7,357 bases of DNA from Desulfuromonadales bacterium (lineage in GTDB: Bacteria; Desulfobacterota; Desulfuromonadia; Desulfuromonadales; UBA2294). Position 1 is the first letter of the stretch. Each line of letters starts with the position of its first letter. Under the pieces are notes generated by a model. That model made no database searches and was not told the DNA's origin. It saw only the letters and a list, made by a program, of their open reading frames with translations. Made by a program: the position numbers and the translations under genes. Positions 1 to 5,753 of the stretch are shown here, one piece after another. The stretch covers positions 1 through 7,357 of the forward strand of contig JAUVAJ010000081.1 of assembly GCA_030591795.1 (NCBI GenBank). The letters are read 5' to 3'.

Positions 1-900
1 ACTGCCGCCTTGCCCTTTCTCTTTACGGTAGAAACCACGGCCTGACTTGTCGCCGAGCAACCCCTGCTCGACCATCTTCTCCATAAATGGTGGTGGTGCG
101 AACATCTGCCGATGCTCGTCTTTGGCCAGCAGCTCAACGCTGTTGCGGCCGACATGCACCAGAGTGTCGAGGCCGACCAGGTCGGCGGTACGAAAGACTG
201 CGCTCTTCGGCCTGGCGGTGGCCGGGCCGGAGACGATATCAACCTCCTCGACGGTCAGCCCCATCTGCAACATGTGCTGCATGGCGTTAAACATGGCGTA
301 GGCGCCGATGCGGTTGGCGATAAAGTTTGGCGTGTCCTTGCCGATCACCACCCCTTTACCGAGGCGTCGGCTGATGAAAGCGCCGAGATCGGTCAACAGT
401 TGCGGGTCAGTGAAGCGGCTCGGCACCAGTTCCAGCAGTCGCATGTAGCGCGGCGGGTTGAAAAAATGCGTAACCAGAAAGTTTTTTTGCACCGCTGCCG
501 GCAATACCTCGGCCAGAGTGTTGATCGACAGACCGCTGGTATTGCTGGAAAGAATAGCGCCCTCGGCCAGATTCGGCAGCACGGTCTGTTGCAGCAGTCT
601 CTGCTTGATGTCCATCTGTTCTACTACCGCCTCAATTACCCAGTCGCAGGTCTTGAGTTGCTGCGCGTCGTCGGCAAAATTACCGGTTTCAATCTGTTCG
701 GCGTACTGCGCCAGATAGAAGGGTGCGGGGCGAGCTTTAAGTGCTGCCTGTAGACCGGCTTGCGCTATGTTGTCTTCACCCGGGTACTGTGGCGGGAGAT
801 CAAGCAGCAGGACCTTCAGCCCGCTGTTGGCCAGATGCGCGGCAATGGCGGCGCCCATGACTCCGGCACCGAGAACCGCGACACGTTTGATGGTTTTCAT
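1..900 (-). CDS. fadN: 3-hydroxyacyl-CoA dehydrogenase, FadN-like (N-terminal 300 residues, cut by window edge)
   Basis: The reading frame is open from the ATG at 898-900 to base 1 with no stop, so the 3' part lies outside the window. The protein catalyses NAD-dependent oxidation of 3-hydroxyacyl-CoA to 3-oxoacyl-CoA in beta-oxidation. A Rossmann dinucleotide site is visible near the start (GAGVMG, residues 11-16), with Asp34 ending the second strand as expected for NAD. The SSNTSGL stretch (118-124) and the HFFNPP motif with His145 and Glu157 match the HAD catalytic Ser/His/Glu set. DTPNFIANRIG opens the helical C-terminal domain, and a GDKSGRGFY-type motif lies near residue 285. Because the dehydrogenase part sits at the N-terminus, the protein resembles Bacillus FadN (dehydrogenase followed by enoyl-CoA hydratase, about 790 residues) rather than E. 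coli FadB. A stand-alone short dehydrogenase of about 300 residues is possible but less likely, because the frame is still open at the edge. It is the third gene of the operon, 24 bp after the ligase gene. Confidence 0.88.
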   Translation of the reverse strand, partial: MKTIKRVAVLGAGVMGAAIAAHLANSGLKVLLLDLPPQYPGEDNIAQAGLQAALKARPAPFYLAQYAEQIETGNFADDAQQLKTCDWVIEAVVEQMDIKQRLLQQTVLPNLAEGAILSSNTSGLSINTLAEVLPAAVQKNFLVTHFFNPPRYMRLLELVPSRFTDPQLLTDLGAFISRRLGKGVVIGKDTPNFIANRIGAYAMFNAMQHMLQMGLTVEEVDIVSGPATARPKSAVFRTADLVGLDTLVHVGRNSVELLAKDEHRQMFAPPPFMEKMVEQGLLGDKSGRGFYRKEKGQGGS

Positions 901-906
901 ATGGTA

Positions 907-913
907 TCTCCTT
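907..913 (-). promoter_or_regulatory. Ribosome binding site of the FadN-like gene
   Basis: Read on the minus strand this is AAGGAGA, six bases before the ATG at 898-900. It fixes that start and shows the gene is translated independently of the ligase gene, which ends 24 bp upstream. Confidence 0.8.
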
Positions 914-924
914 CAGCAGCCGGT

Positions 925-2754
925 TCAGGCAGCTGTGTCATCAATTATACAAAATCCGCTGTCGTGAATTTCGTGATCCTTGGCCAGATACATCCCTTCA
1001 AGCAGCTTGGCAAAGCGCGTTGATACCACCTGGCGTTTGACTTTCAGGGTCGGGGTCACTTCCCCGGCGTTGGCAGAGAAGTCGCGTGACAGCAGGGTAA
1101 AGCGTTTGATTTGCTGGAAGTGGGGGAGATCGGCCTGCAAGCGGTCTATCTGGCGGCGGATCAGATCGAGAATGTGTGGGTGGCTGACCAGGCCGCACTC
1201 GTTCAGGTAATCGAGTTTTTTAAACCGGGCATATTTTTCCAGATTCTCGAAGTTCGGTACCAGCAGGGTGACCAGGAATGGTTTGCGATCACCGTAAACC
1301 ATGGCGTTGGACAGGTACTTATTGGTCTTGAGCAGGTTTTCAAGGAACTGTGGTGCCACATTTTCGCCACCGGCGGTGACGATCAGATCCTTTTTGCGGT
1401 CGGTGATGGTCAAAAAACCGTCGCTGTCAACTTCGCCGATATCGCCGGACTTGAACCAGTCGCCGGTAAACGCTTCGGCGGTTCTTTTCGGCATATTCCA
1501 GTAGCCTTTGAAGATGCCGGGACCACGCAGCAGAATTTCGCCATCGTCAGCGATTTTGATTTCGGTGCCGGGGAAGGCCTGGCCTACGGTGCCGATGCGC
1601 ATTTTGCCGGCACTGTTGACCGATATGCCAGCGCCGGTCTCGGTCAGGCCGTACCCTTCATAAATCTGGATACCGGCGGCGTGAAAGAATTCAGCCACAT
1701 TCTTGACCAGCGGTGCACCGCCGGAGATGAAGAAGCGCAAGTGGCCGCCGAGTTTCTGGTGCAATTTGGAGAAAACCAGTAACCGGGCCACGCTGATGCC
1801 GAATTTGAGGAATCGGTTCGGGGTCTTTCCAGCGAGGACGGCCTTCGAATAGGCTTCGCCGATTTTCAAAGCGGCAAAAAACAGCTGCTTTTTGATAAAG
1901 GAACCCTCAAGCACTCGCTCCATGACCCGGGCATACATCTTCTCGTACAGCCGGGGAACACTGATAACGATGGTCGGTTGGATCTCAGTCAGGTTCTGTG
2001 GCACGGTATCGATGCTTTCGGCGTAGGCGATAGCCGCCCCTTGCAGCAGCATCAGATAGTAGCCGTCGATTCGTTCGAAGACATGCGATAAAGGGAGGAA
2101 CGAAAGACAGGAGTCGTTCTCACCAATATCGAAGACAGTCAGCGCTGCCTTGATGTTTTCCAGCATATTCGTATGCGTCAACGCAACCCCTTTTTGCAAC
2201 CCGGTGGTTCCCGAGGTGTAGAGCAAAGTTGCGATGTCACCACCGTTGCCGGTTTCGAGACGACGATTCAGCTCCTCACGTTCCTCCGGGAGGCCACGGG
2301 CAAGAAAATCAGACAGGCCGAGGAGACAGTCACTCTCATAACCGCCACCGAACAGGATTACCTTCTCTAATGTCGGCACCTCGTCCAGATGTCCGGCTAA
2401 CTCTTTGGCTAAAAGTAATGAACGGATGAACAGCACCCGGCTGTCCGAATCATGCAGGATATGCAGCAGGGCATCAATCCCCTCGACATGGTAAACCGGA
2501 ACGGTTACCGCCCCGACACTCATTGCGCCCTGGTCGGCATACACCCACTCGGGGCTGTTCGGGGCCATGATAGCGACCCGGTCGCCGACCGCTATGCCGA
2601 GAGCAAGCAGGCCGCGTCCGTAGTGGCGGATCTGTTCGGCAACATGCTGTGAGCTGATGTTGCCGTAACTGCCGCCGAGTTTGCTGCGCAGCGCTGTTTT
2701 GGCGGGATTGTTGTCCAGTCGATATAGAACATTTTGGGGGATAGTCTGTTTCAT
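925..2754 (-). CDS. Long-chain fatty acid--CoA ligase (AMP-forming, FAA1 type)
   Basis: ATP-dependent activation of a free fatty acid to acyl-CoA through an acyl-adenylate, the entry step of beta-oxidation; probably cytosolic or bound to the inner membrane face. With the start chosen here it has 609 residues, normal for bacterial FAA1-type ligases. The ATP-binding P-loop signature YTSGTTGLQKG is at 179-189. The FLPLSHVFER region and the YEGYGLTETG motif (365-374) follow, then SGDIG...GFLTITDRKKD, which binds ATP and forms the domain hinge. The C-terminal lysines at 571 and 573 in TLKVKR match the catalytic Lys region. An ATG six bases further upstream (2758-2760) is in frame, but the Shine-Dalgarno abuts it with no spacing, so the ATG at 2752-2754 is preferred. 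The last 20 or so residues after LLEGMY form a tail whose counterpart I do not recognise. It is the middle gene of the operon, 15 bp after the acyl-CoA dehydrogenase. Confidence 0.93.
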   Translation of the reverse strand: MKQTIPQNVLYRLDNNPAKTALRSKLGGSYGNISSQHVAEQIRHYGRGLLALGIAVGDRVAIMAPNSPEWVYADQGAMSVGAVTVPVYHVEGIDALLHILHDSDSRVLFIRSLLLAKELAGHLDEVPTLEKVILFGGGYESDCLLGLSDFLARGLPEEREELNRRLETGNGGDIATLLYTSGTTGLQKGVALTHTNMLENIKAALTVFDIGENDSCLSFLPLSHVFERIDGYYLMLLQGAAIAYAESIDTVPQNLTEIQPTIVISVPRLYEKMYARVMERVLEGSFIKKQLFFAALKIGEAYSKAVLAGKTPNRFLKFGISVARLLVFSKLHQKLGGHLRFFISGGAPLVKNVAEFFHAAGIQIYEGYGLTETGAGISVNSAGKMRIGTVGQAFPGTEIKIADDGEILLRGPGIFKGYWNMPKRTAEAFTGDWFKSGDIGEVDSDGFLTITDRKKDLIVTAGGENVAPQFLENLLKTNKYLSNAMVYGDRKPFLVTLLVPNFENLEKYARFKKLDYLNECGLVSHPHILDLIRRQIDRLQADLPHFQQIKRFTLLSRDFSANAGEVTPTLKVKRQVVSTRFAKLLEGMYLAKDHEIHDSGFCIIDDTAA

Positions 2755-2760
2755 AGTCAT

Positions 2761-2766
2761 TCTCCT
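2761..2766 (-). promoter_or_regulatory. Ribosome binding site that decides the ligase start
   Basis: AGGAGA on the minus strand. It has zero spacing to the first in-frame ATG (2758-2760) but six bases to the second (2752-2754), so translation most likely begins at the second. Confidence 0.75.
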
Positions 2767-2769
2767 GCT

Positions 2770-4647
2770 TTATTGTTTCGTAGCATCCTCCCCTTTGTTC
2801 CGTTTACTGGCGGGCTTCTTCTTTACTGGCGTTTCCCAAGTACTGATAATATTGGCACTCAGTTCCGGGAAGTTGTCGTCGAGCACCTCACGGGCAATGC
2901 TGTAGGCTAGTTTATCGTCATTACAATAGATAGCGTGGTGCAGTCCGGCGATCCGGCGCCGGGCTTGGTGGCAGAAGAGGTCAGCCAGTCGCTCGGAACC
3001 GGCCGGTGCGCCTTTTGCTGTGGCACGGGAGATGACGGCAGTCATGGCAAACAGCTCGACGCCGAAATCGACCACTCGACCGAGAATCATCTGTTTTTTC
3101 TGCAAGCTCTGCTGGTAGCGCATCATCATGTGGAACAGGTCGCGGGCGAGCTTCTGCGAGTTGCGTGCAACAAAACGCAGATGCTCCTCAAGCGGGCCCT
3201 CGATCTTGATATGTTGCAGGCTTGAGGTGAACGGCAGCCAGAGGCGTGGATACCAGCCGGCGTAGAAACGGGCGGCTTTGAAATAGTTGGCTTTACCACT
3301 GGTCGCCGAAGCCTCGGCCGCTTTCAGGTGTGGATCGAGCGCTTCACGGGCGATGAACAGCCGCATGATCTCACTGGTCCCTTCGATGATGGTGTTGATC
3401 CGGGCGTCGCGTAGCAGCCGCTCCATCGGCATCGGTAATTCGCCGCGCGCGCGCAGTGAATCGGCGGTTTCGTAGCCGCGACCACCGCGAATCTGTAACG
3501 CCATGTCGACGCTGCGCCAGAGGGCTTCGGAAGAGTGGAGTTTGGCCATAGCGGCTTCGAGACGGATATCGGCTCCACCTCGATCGGCCATCGCCGAGGT
3601 CAACCAGGTCAGGCTTTCGACAGCAAAAATGTCGGCGGCGATGGTGGCGATCTTGTTGGCGACCGCTTCATGGTGGCCGACCGGTGCGCCCCACTGTACC
3701 CGCTCCAGGGACCACTGTCTGGCCATGCGTAACGCTTGCTTCATGGTGCCGCCGCTGGCGGCCGGCAGAGTCAGACGACCGGTGTTGAGGGTGCGCAGGG
3801 CGAGGCGCAGACCGCCACCCTGTTCGGTGACGATGTTCTCATGCGGGACTCGTACGTTGTCAAAATTCAGCAGGCCATTCTGCAACCCCTTCAAACCCAT
3901 GAAGTCGCAGCGATGTTTGGTGGTCAGGCCGGGGCTGTTGCCCTCGACGATGAAGGCGGTGATCTCCGGACGCTTCTCGGCCGGATCATTGGTCCTGGCC
4001 ATGACGATTAAGAGATCGGCATCTGGGCCGTTGCTGATCCAGAGCTTTTCACCGTTGATTATCCAGGTCGAACCGTCTTCGGTCCGGGTGGCTGTAGTCT
4101 GCAGGCTTGACGGGTCGGAACCAACATTAGGTTCGGTCAGCGCGAAGGCGCTTATTTCACCGGCGGCGAGACGGGGCAGGTATTTTTCTTTTTGTTGCTG
4201 AGTGCCGAACAGTTTCAACGGCTGTGGCACGCCGATACTCTGGTGGGCCGAAAGCAGGACAGCAGACGAGGCACAGTGACTGGCGATCAATTGGATGATG
4301 CGGTTGTAATTAATCTGTGACAGGCCGAGACCGCCGTACTCTTTCGGTAGTTTGATGCCGAACAGGCCGAGCTTGCGGAAACCTTCAATGACCTTTTCCG
4401 GGATTTCCTTGTCGCGATCGATGGCATCGGCATCGACTTCTTTGGCGAGAAACGTTTTCAGCTTGGCCAGGAGTGGGTCACATAGCTTTCGGTCCGCATC
4501 ATCCTGCTGTGGGAAAGGAAAAATCAGGTCGGCCTGCAGTCGCCCCATGAACAGCTCCCCGACAAAACTCGGCGCCTTCCATTCGGTCTCGCGAGCCGCT
4601 TCGGCCGTTTCCAGTGAGCGTAGTTCGTCCTGTTTCTTTTTGCTCAT
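2770..4647 (-). CDS. Acyl-CoA dehydrogenase, VLCAD/ACAD9-like long form
   Basis: FAD-dependent alpha,beta-dehydrogenation of acyl-CoA to trans-2-enoyl-CoA, passing electrons to electron-transfer flavoprotein. It has 625 residues, longer than the 380-400 of short- and medium-chain enzymes; the extra roughly 180 C-terminal residues recall VLCAD/ACAD9 and Bacillus FadE. The order is: a charged N-terminal segment (1-50), the helical N-terminal domain with FGIKLPKEYGGLGL, the beta-domain with FALTEPNVGSDP and WISNG (flavin and substrate contacts), and the C-terminal helical domain with the QIRGGRGYE motif. The catalytic base is Glu422 in IIEGTSEI. The C-terminal extension is helix-rich and ends in a lysine-rich tail (PVKKKPASKRNKGED). 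In VLCAD the extension helps membrane association; a similar role here is inference. It is the first gene of the operon. The start is supported by an ideal Shine-Dalgarno, with an extended -10 promoter upstream. No electron-transfer flavoprotein genes are in view. Confidence 0.93.
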   Translation of the reverse strand: MSKKKQDELRSLETAEAARETEWKAPSFVGELFMGRLQADLIFPFPQQDDADRKLCDPLLAKLKTFLAKEVDADAIDRDKEIPEKVIEGFRKLGLFGIKLPKEYGGLGLSQINYNRIIQLIASHCASSAVLLSAHQSIGVPQPLKLFGTQQQKEKYLPRLAAGEISAFALTEPNVGSDPSSLQTTATRTEDGSTWIINGEKLWISNGPDADLLIVMARTNDPAEKRPEITAFIVEGNSPGLTTKHRCDFMGLKGLQNGLLNFDNVRVPHENIVTEQGGGLRLALRTLNTGRLTLPAASGGTMKQALRMARQWSLERVQWGAPVGHHEAVANKIATIAADIFAVESLTWLTSAMADRGGADIRLEAAMAKLHSSEALWRSVDMALQIRGGRGYETADSLRARGELPMPMERLLRDARINTIIEGTSEIMRLFIAREALDPHLKAAEASATSGKANYFKAARFYAGWYPRLWLPFTSSLQHIKIEGPLEEHLRFVARNSQKLARDLFHMMMRYQQSLQKKQMILGRVVDFGVELFAMTAVISRATAKGAPAGSERLADLFCHQARRRIAGLHHAIYCNDDKLAYSIAREVLDDNFPELSANIISTWETPVKKKPASKRNKGEDATKQ

Positions 4648-4653
4648 AAAACT

Positions 4654-4660
4654 CCTCCTT
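4654..4660 (-). promoter_or_regulatory. Ribosome binding site of the acyl-CoA dehydrogenase gene
   Basis: AAGGAGG on the minus strand, six bases before the ATG at 4645-4647. This is a near-perfect anti-16S match, suggesting strong translation of the first operon gene. Confidence 0.85.
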
Positions 4661-4706
4661 GTCAGACGTTAATCATTAGGAGAAATACATATATGCTATT
4701 TTCTAT

Positions 4707-4715
4707 ATTATATCA
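4707..4715 (-). promoter_or_regulatory. Extended -10 promoter for the beta-oxidation operon
   Basis: The minus strand reads TGATATAAT, a perfect TATAAT hexamer with the upstream TG of an extended -10 element. No good -35 hexamer lies 16-18 bp upstream, which fits an extended -10 or activator-dependent promoter. The predicted transcription start is around 4699-4701, giving a leader of about 52 bases before the acyl-CoA dehydrogenase ATG. The surrounding 60 bases are strikingly AT-rich compared with the flanking genes. Confidence 0.6.
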
Positions 4716-4719
4716 TTTA

Positions 4720-4750
4720 TTGTGCAATGTGCATGTCGGTTGAACCGGTT
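4720..4750. repeat. Small direct repeat and overlapping palindromes over the -35 region (possible operator)
   Basis: Two adjacent heptamers, TTGTGCA (4720-4726) and ATGTGCA (4727-4733), lie in the spacer/-35 zone of the operon promoter. ATTGTGCAAT (4719-4728) also reads as a 4+4 inverted repeat. Next to these, CGGTTGAACCG (4737-4747) is a perfect dyad and AACCGGTT (4743-4750) is a perfect palindrome touching the hydrolase stop codon. The position fits a transcription-factor site, but no known consensus was recognised. The CGG/CCG dyad has too short a loop and no U-run, so it is not a convincing terminator. Confidence 0.3.
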
Positions 4751-5554
4751 TTATTCCTCTTCTGCAGCTTTAGCGTTGCCGTTATGGTCTTCCTCGTCGG
4801 CGTTGCTCCAGGTCACTTTCGAGGGTTTAAAGCCTTTGGCAATTGATGGTTTTATGATTTCAAAGTAGGGTGATACATCGAAATCGCGTGGGGTGAAATG
4901 CGAGTGATGCCTGATGCGCAGCACCTCTTTGTAGCAGCTGGCACAGCGCGGGTCATGCCCCAGCTCAAAGGCGACTTCCGGCAAAATCGGGTACGGGATG
5001 GTCTGGAAAGCCTGGGCGATCAGTGACGAACAGATAGCGCGGGTCGGGTCACCGCTACCCAGAGTCAGCAGACGTCTGCGCCAGCGGGTCGGCACAATCG
5101 GTGTCGGAATAAGGTAGCGGGCCAGATCAAAAATATTTTTCAGATCGTACTTCTGGTCGATGCGGGCCATGGCAAATTCAATTACCTGTTTGATCTGTTT
5201 GCGCGAGAGGCCGACCGGTCGGCAGATCCGGGTGTGGTATTCAGCATAATAACTGAGCGGCACTACCTGAACGCCTTTATTAATGTCAACCTCAAGCAGG
5301 GTCAACGCTTCTTCGCCAGTCTTCGGTTTGCCGAGAGCATCGCCTATGTAGAGAGCGGCATGCGACCAGCTCGACTGAGTCAGGTATTTAATCGCAACAC
5401 TGAAGTTGCTGTTGCCATCGATCAGCAACACATCGCCCGGTTTCAAGGTCGCAGCAAGATCACCCGGGTAGCTGGTCGATAACTCGACCGACGCTTCCTG
5501 CGGTCTGGACAGGTAACGGGCGAGTCGTTGGCCAAATTTTTCAAAAGATCCCAT
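4751..5554 (-). CDS. YiiX/YebB-like permuted NlpC/P60 (papain-fold) cysteine hydrolase
   Basis: 267 residues. The protein carries the circularly permuted NlpC/P60 pattern in which His precedes Cys. PGDVLLIDGNSNFSVAIKYL leads to SSWSHAALYIG with His65, LLEVDINKGVQVVPL supplies Glu88, and AICSSLIAQAF supplies the probable nucleophile Cys175. Members of this YiiX/LRAT-like clan act as amidases, acyltransferases or lipid hydrolases; the substrate here cannot be read from the sequence. No signal peptide or membrane segment is evident, so a cytosolic location is likely. A Cys204-x-x-Cys207 pair follows the catalytic domain, then FTPRDFDVSPYF, and the protein ends in a very acidic tail. The start is uncertain: GTG at 5558-5560 is in frame two codons upstream, but the weak Shine-Dalgarno-like GCGGTG suits the ATG at 5552-5554 better. 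The gene lies on the same strand as the beta-oxidation operon and ends about 104 bp before it. Confidence 0.85.
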   Translation of the reverse strand: MGSFEKFGQRLARYLSRPQEASVELSTSYPGDLAATLKPGDVLLIDGNSNFSVAIKYLTQSSWSHAALYIGDALGKPKTGEEALTLLEVDINKGVQVVPLSYYAEYHTRICRPVGLSRKQIKQVIEFAMARIDQKYDLKNIFDLARYLIPTPIVPTRWRRRLLTLGSGDPTRAICSSLIAQAFQTIPYPILPEVAFELGHDPRCASCYKEVLRIRHHSHFTPRDFDVSPYFEIIKPSIAKGFKPSKVTWSNADEEDHNGNAKAAEEE

Positions 5555-5599
5555 GAGCACCGCTTAATCATAAGTAATGACGGAATGTGTTTTAATACA

Positions 5600-5608
5600 A
5601 TTATAGCA
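5600..5608 (-). promoter_or_regulatory. Extended -10 promoter for the YiiX-like gene
   Basis: The minus strand reads TGCTATAAT, again a perfect TATAAT with the extended TG. No matching -35 is seen at 16-18 bp. The predicted start, near 5592-5594, gives a leader of roughly 38 bases before the ATG at 5554. Confidence 0.55.
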
Positions 5609-5753
5609 AAGGAATTTATGGTTGCTGATTTTTCAGGGAATAAGCCAGAGCGACAGCTTGTAATGATTTAGGATGTGTGAACCGAGACTAATTCATGTTA
5701 GTGTGAAAAGAGTTGTTCTTATGTGTGACATGCAGGTGAAAGGGAGGGTATCG
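5609..5753. other. Divergent intergenic region, mostly without recognisable elements
   Basis: This stretch separates the hydrolase promoter from the E2-like gene. It should hold the plus-strand promoter, but no hexamer pair with proper spacing is convincing: TTGTAA at 5658-5663 has no -10 at 16-18 bp. The frame of the E2-like gene is open back to a stop at 5664-5666 and has in-frame ATGs at 5673, 5721 and 5730. These lack a Shine-Dalgarno and encode nothing resembling a lipoyl domain, so they are not used as starts. Confidence 0.5.
5742..5747 (+). promoter_or_regulatory. Ribosome binding site of the E2-like gene
   Basis: GGGAGG within an AAGGGAGGG run, six bases before the ATG at 5754. It selects this start over the in-frame ATGs at 5721 and 5730, and the chosen start places the lipoyl-like domain exactly at the N-terminus, as is usual for E2 proteins. 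Confidence 0.8.

Noticed and set aside
112..753. Plus-strand open frame of 213 codons
   Set aside because: It is antisense to the FadN-like gene, which carries a full NAD-binding and HAD motif set on the other strand.
1111..1782. Plus-strand open frame of 223 codons
   Set aside because: It lies wholly antisense to the acyl-CoA ligase, whose motifs are intact. No Shine-Dalgarno or family pattern is visible, and its composition is that of a mirrored coding frame.
3503..4201. Plus-strand open frame of 232 codons
   Set aside because: It is antisense to the acyl-CoA dehydrogenase catalytic region. Its product is rich in Arg/Ser/Pro with no recognisable domain, typical of a shadow frame.
4737..4750. 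Possible terminator after the YiiX-like gene
   Set aside because: The dyad CGGTTGAACCG would leave a one-base loop, or only a three-base stem if opened, and no U-run follows on the minus strand.
5596..5601. TACAAT as a -10 for the plus-strand E2-like gene
   Set aside because: No -35 is present at 16-18 bp, it overlaps the hydrolase -10 on the other strand, and it lies about 150 bases from the start codon.
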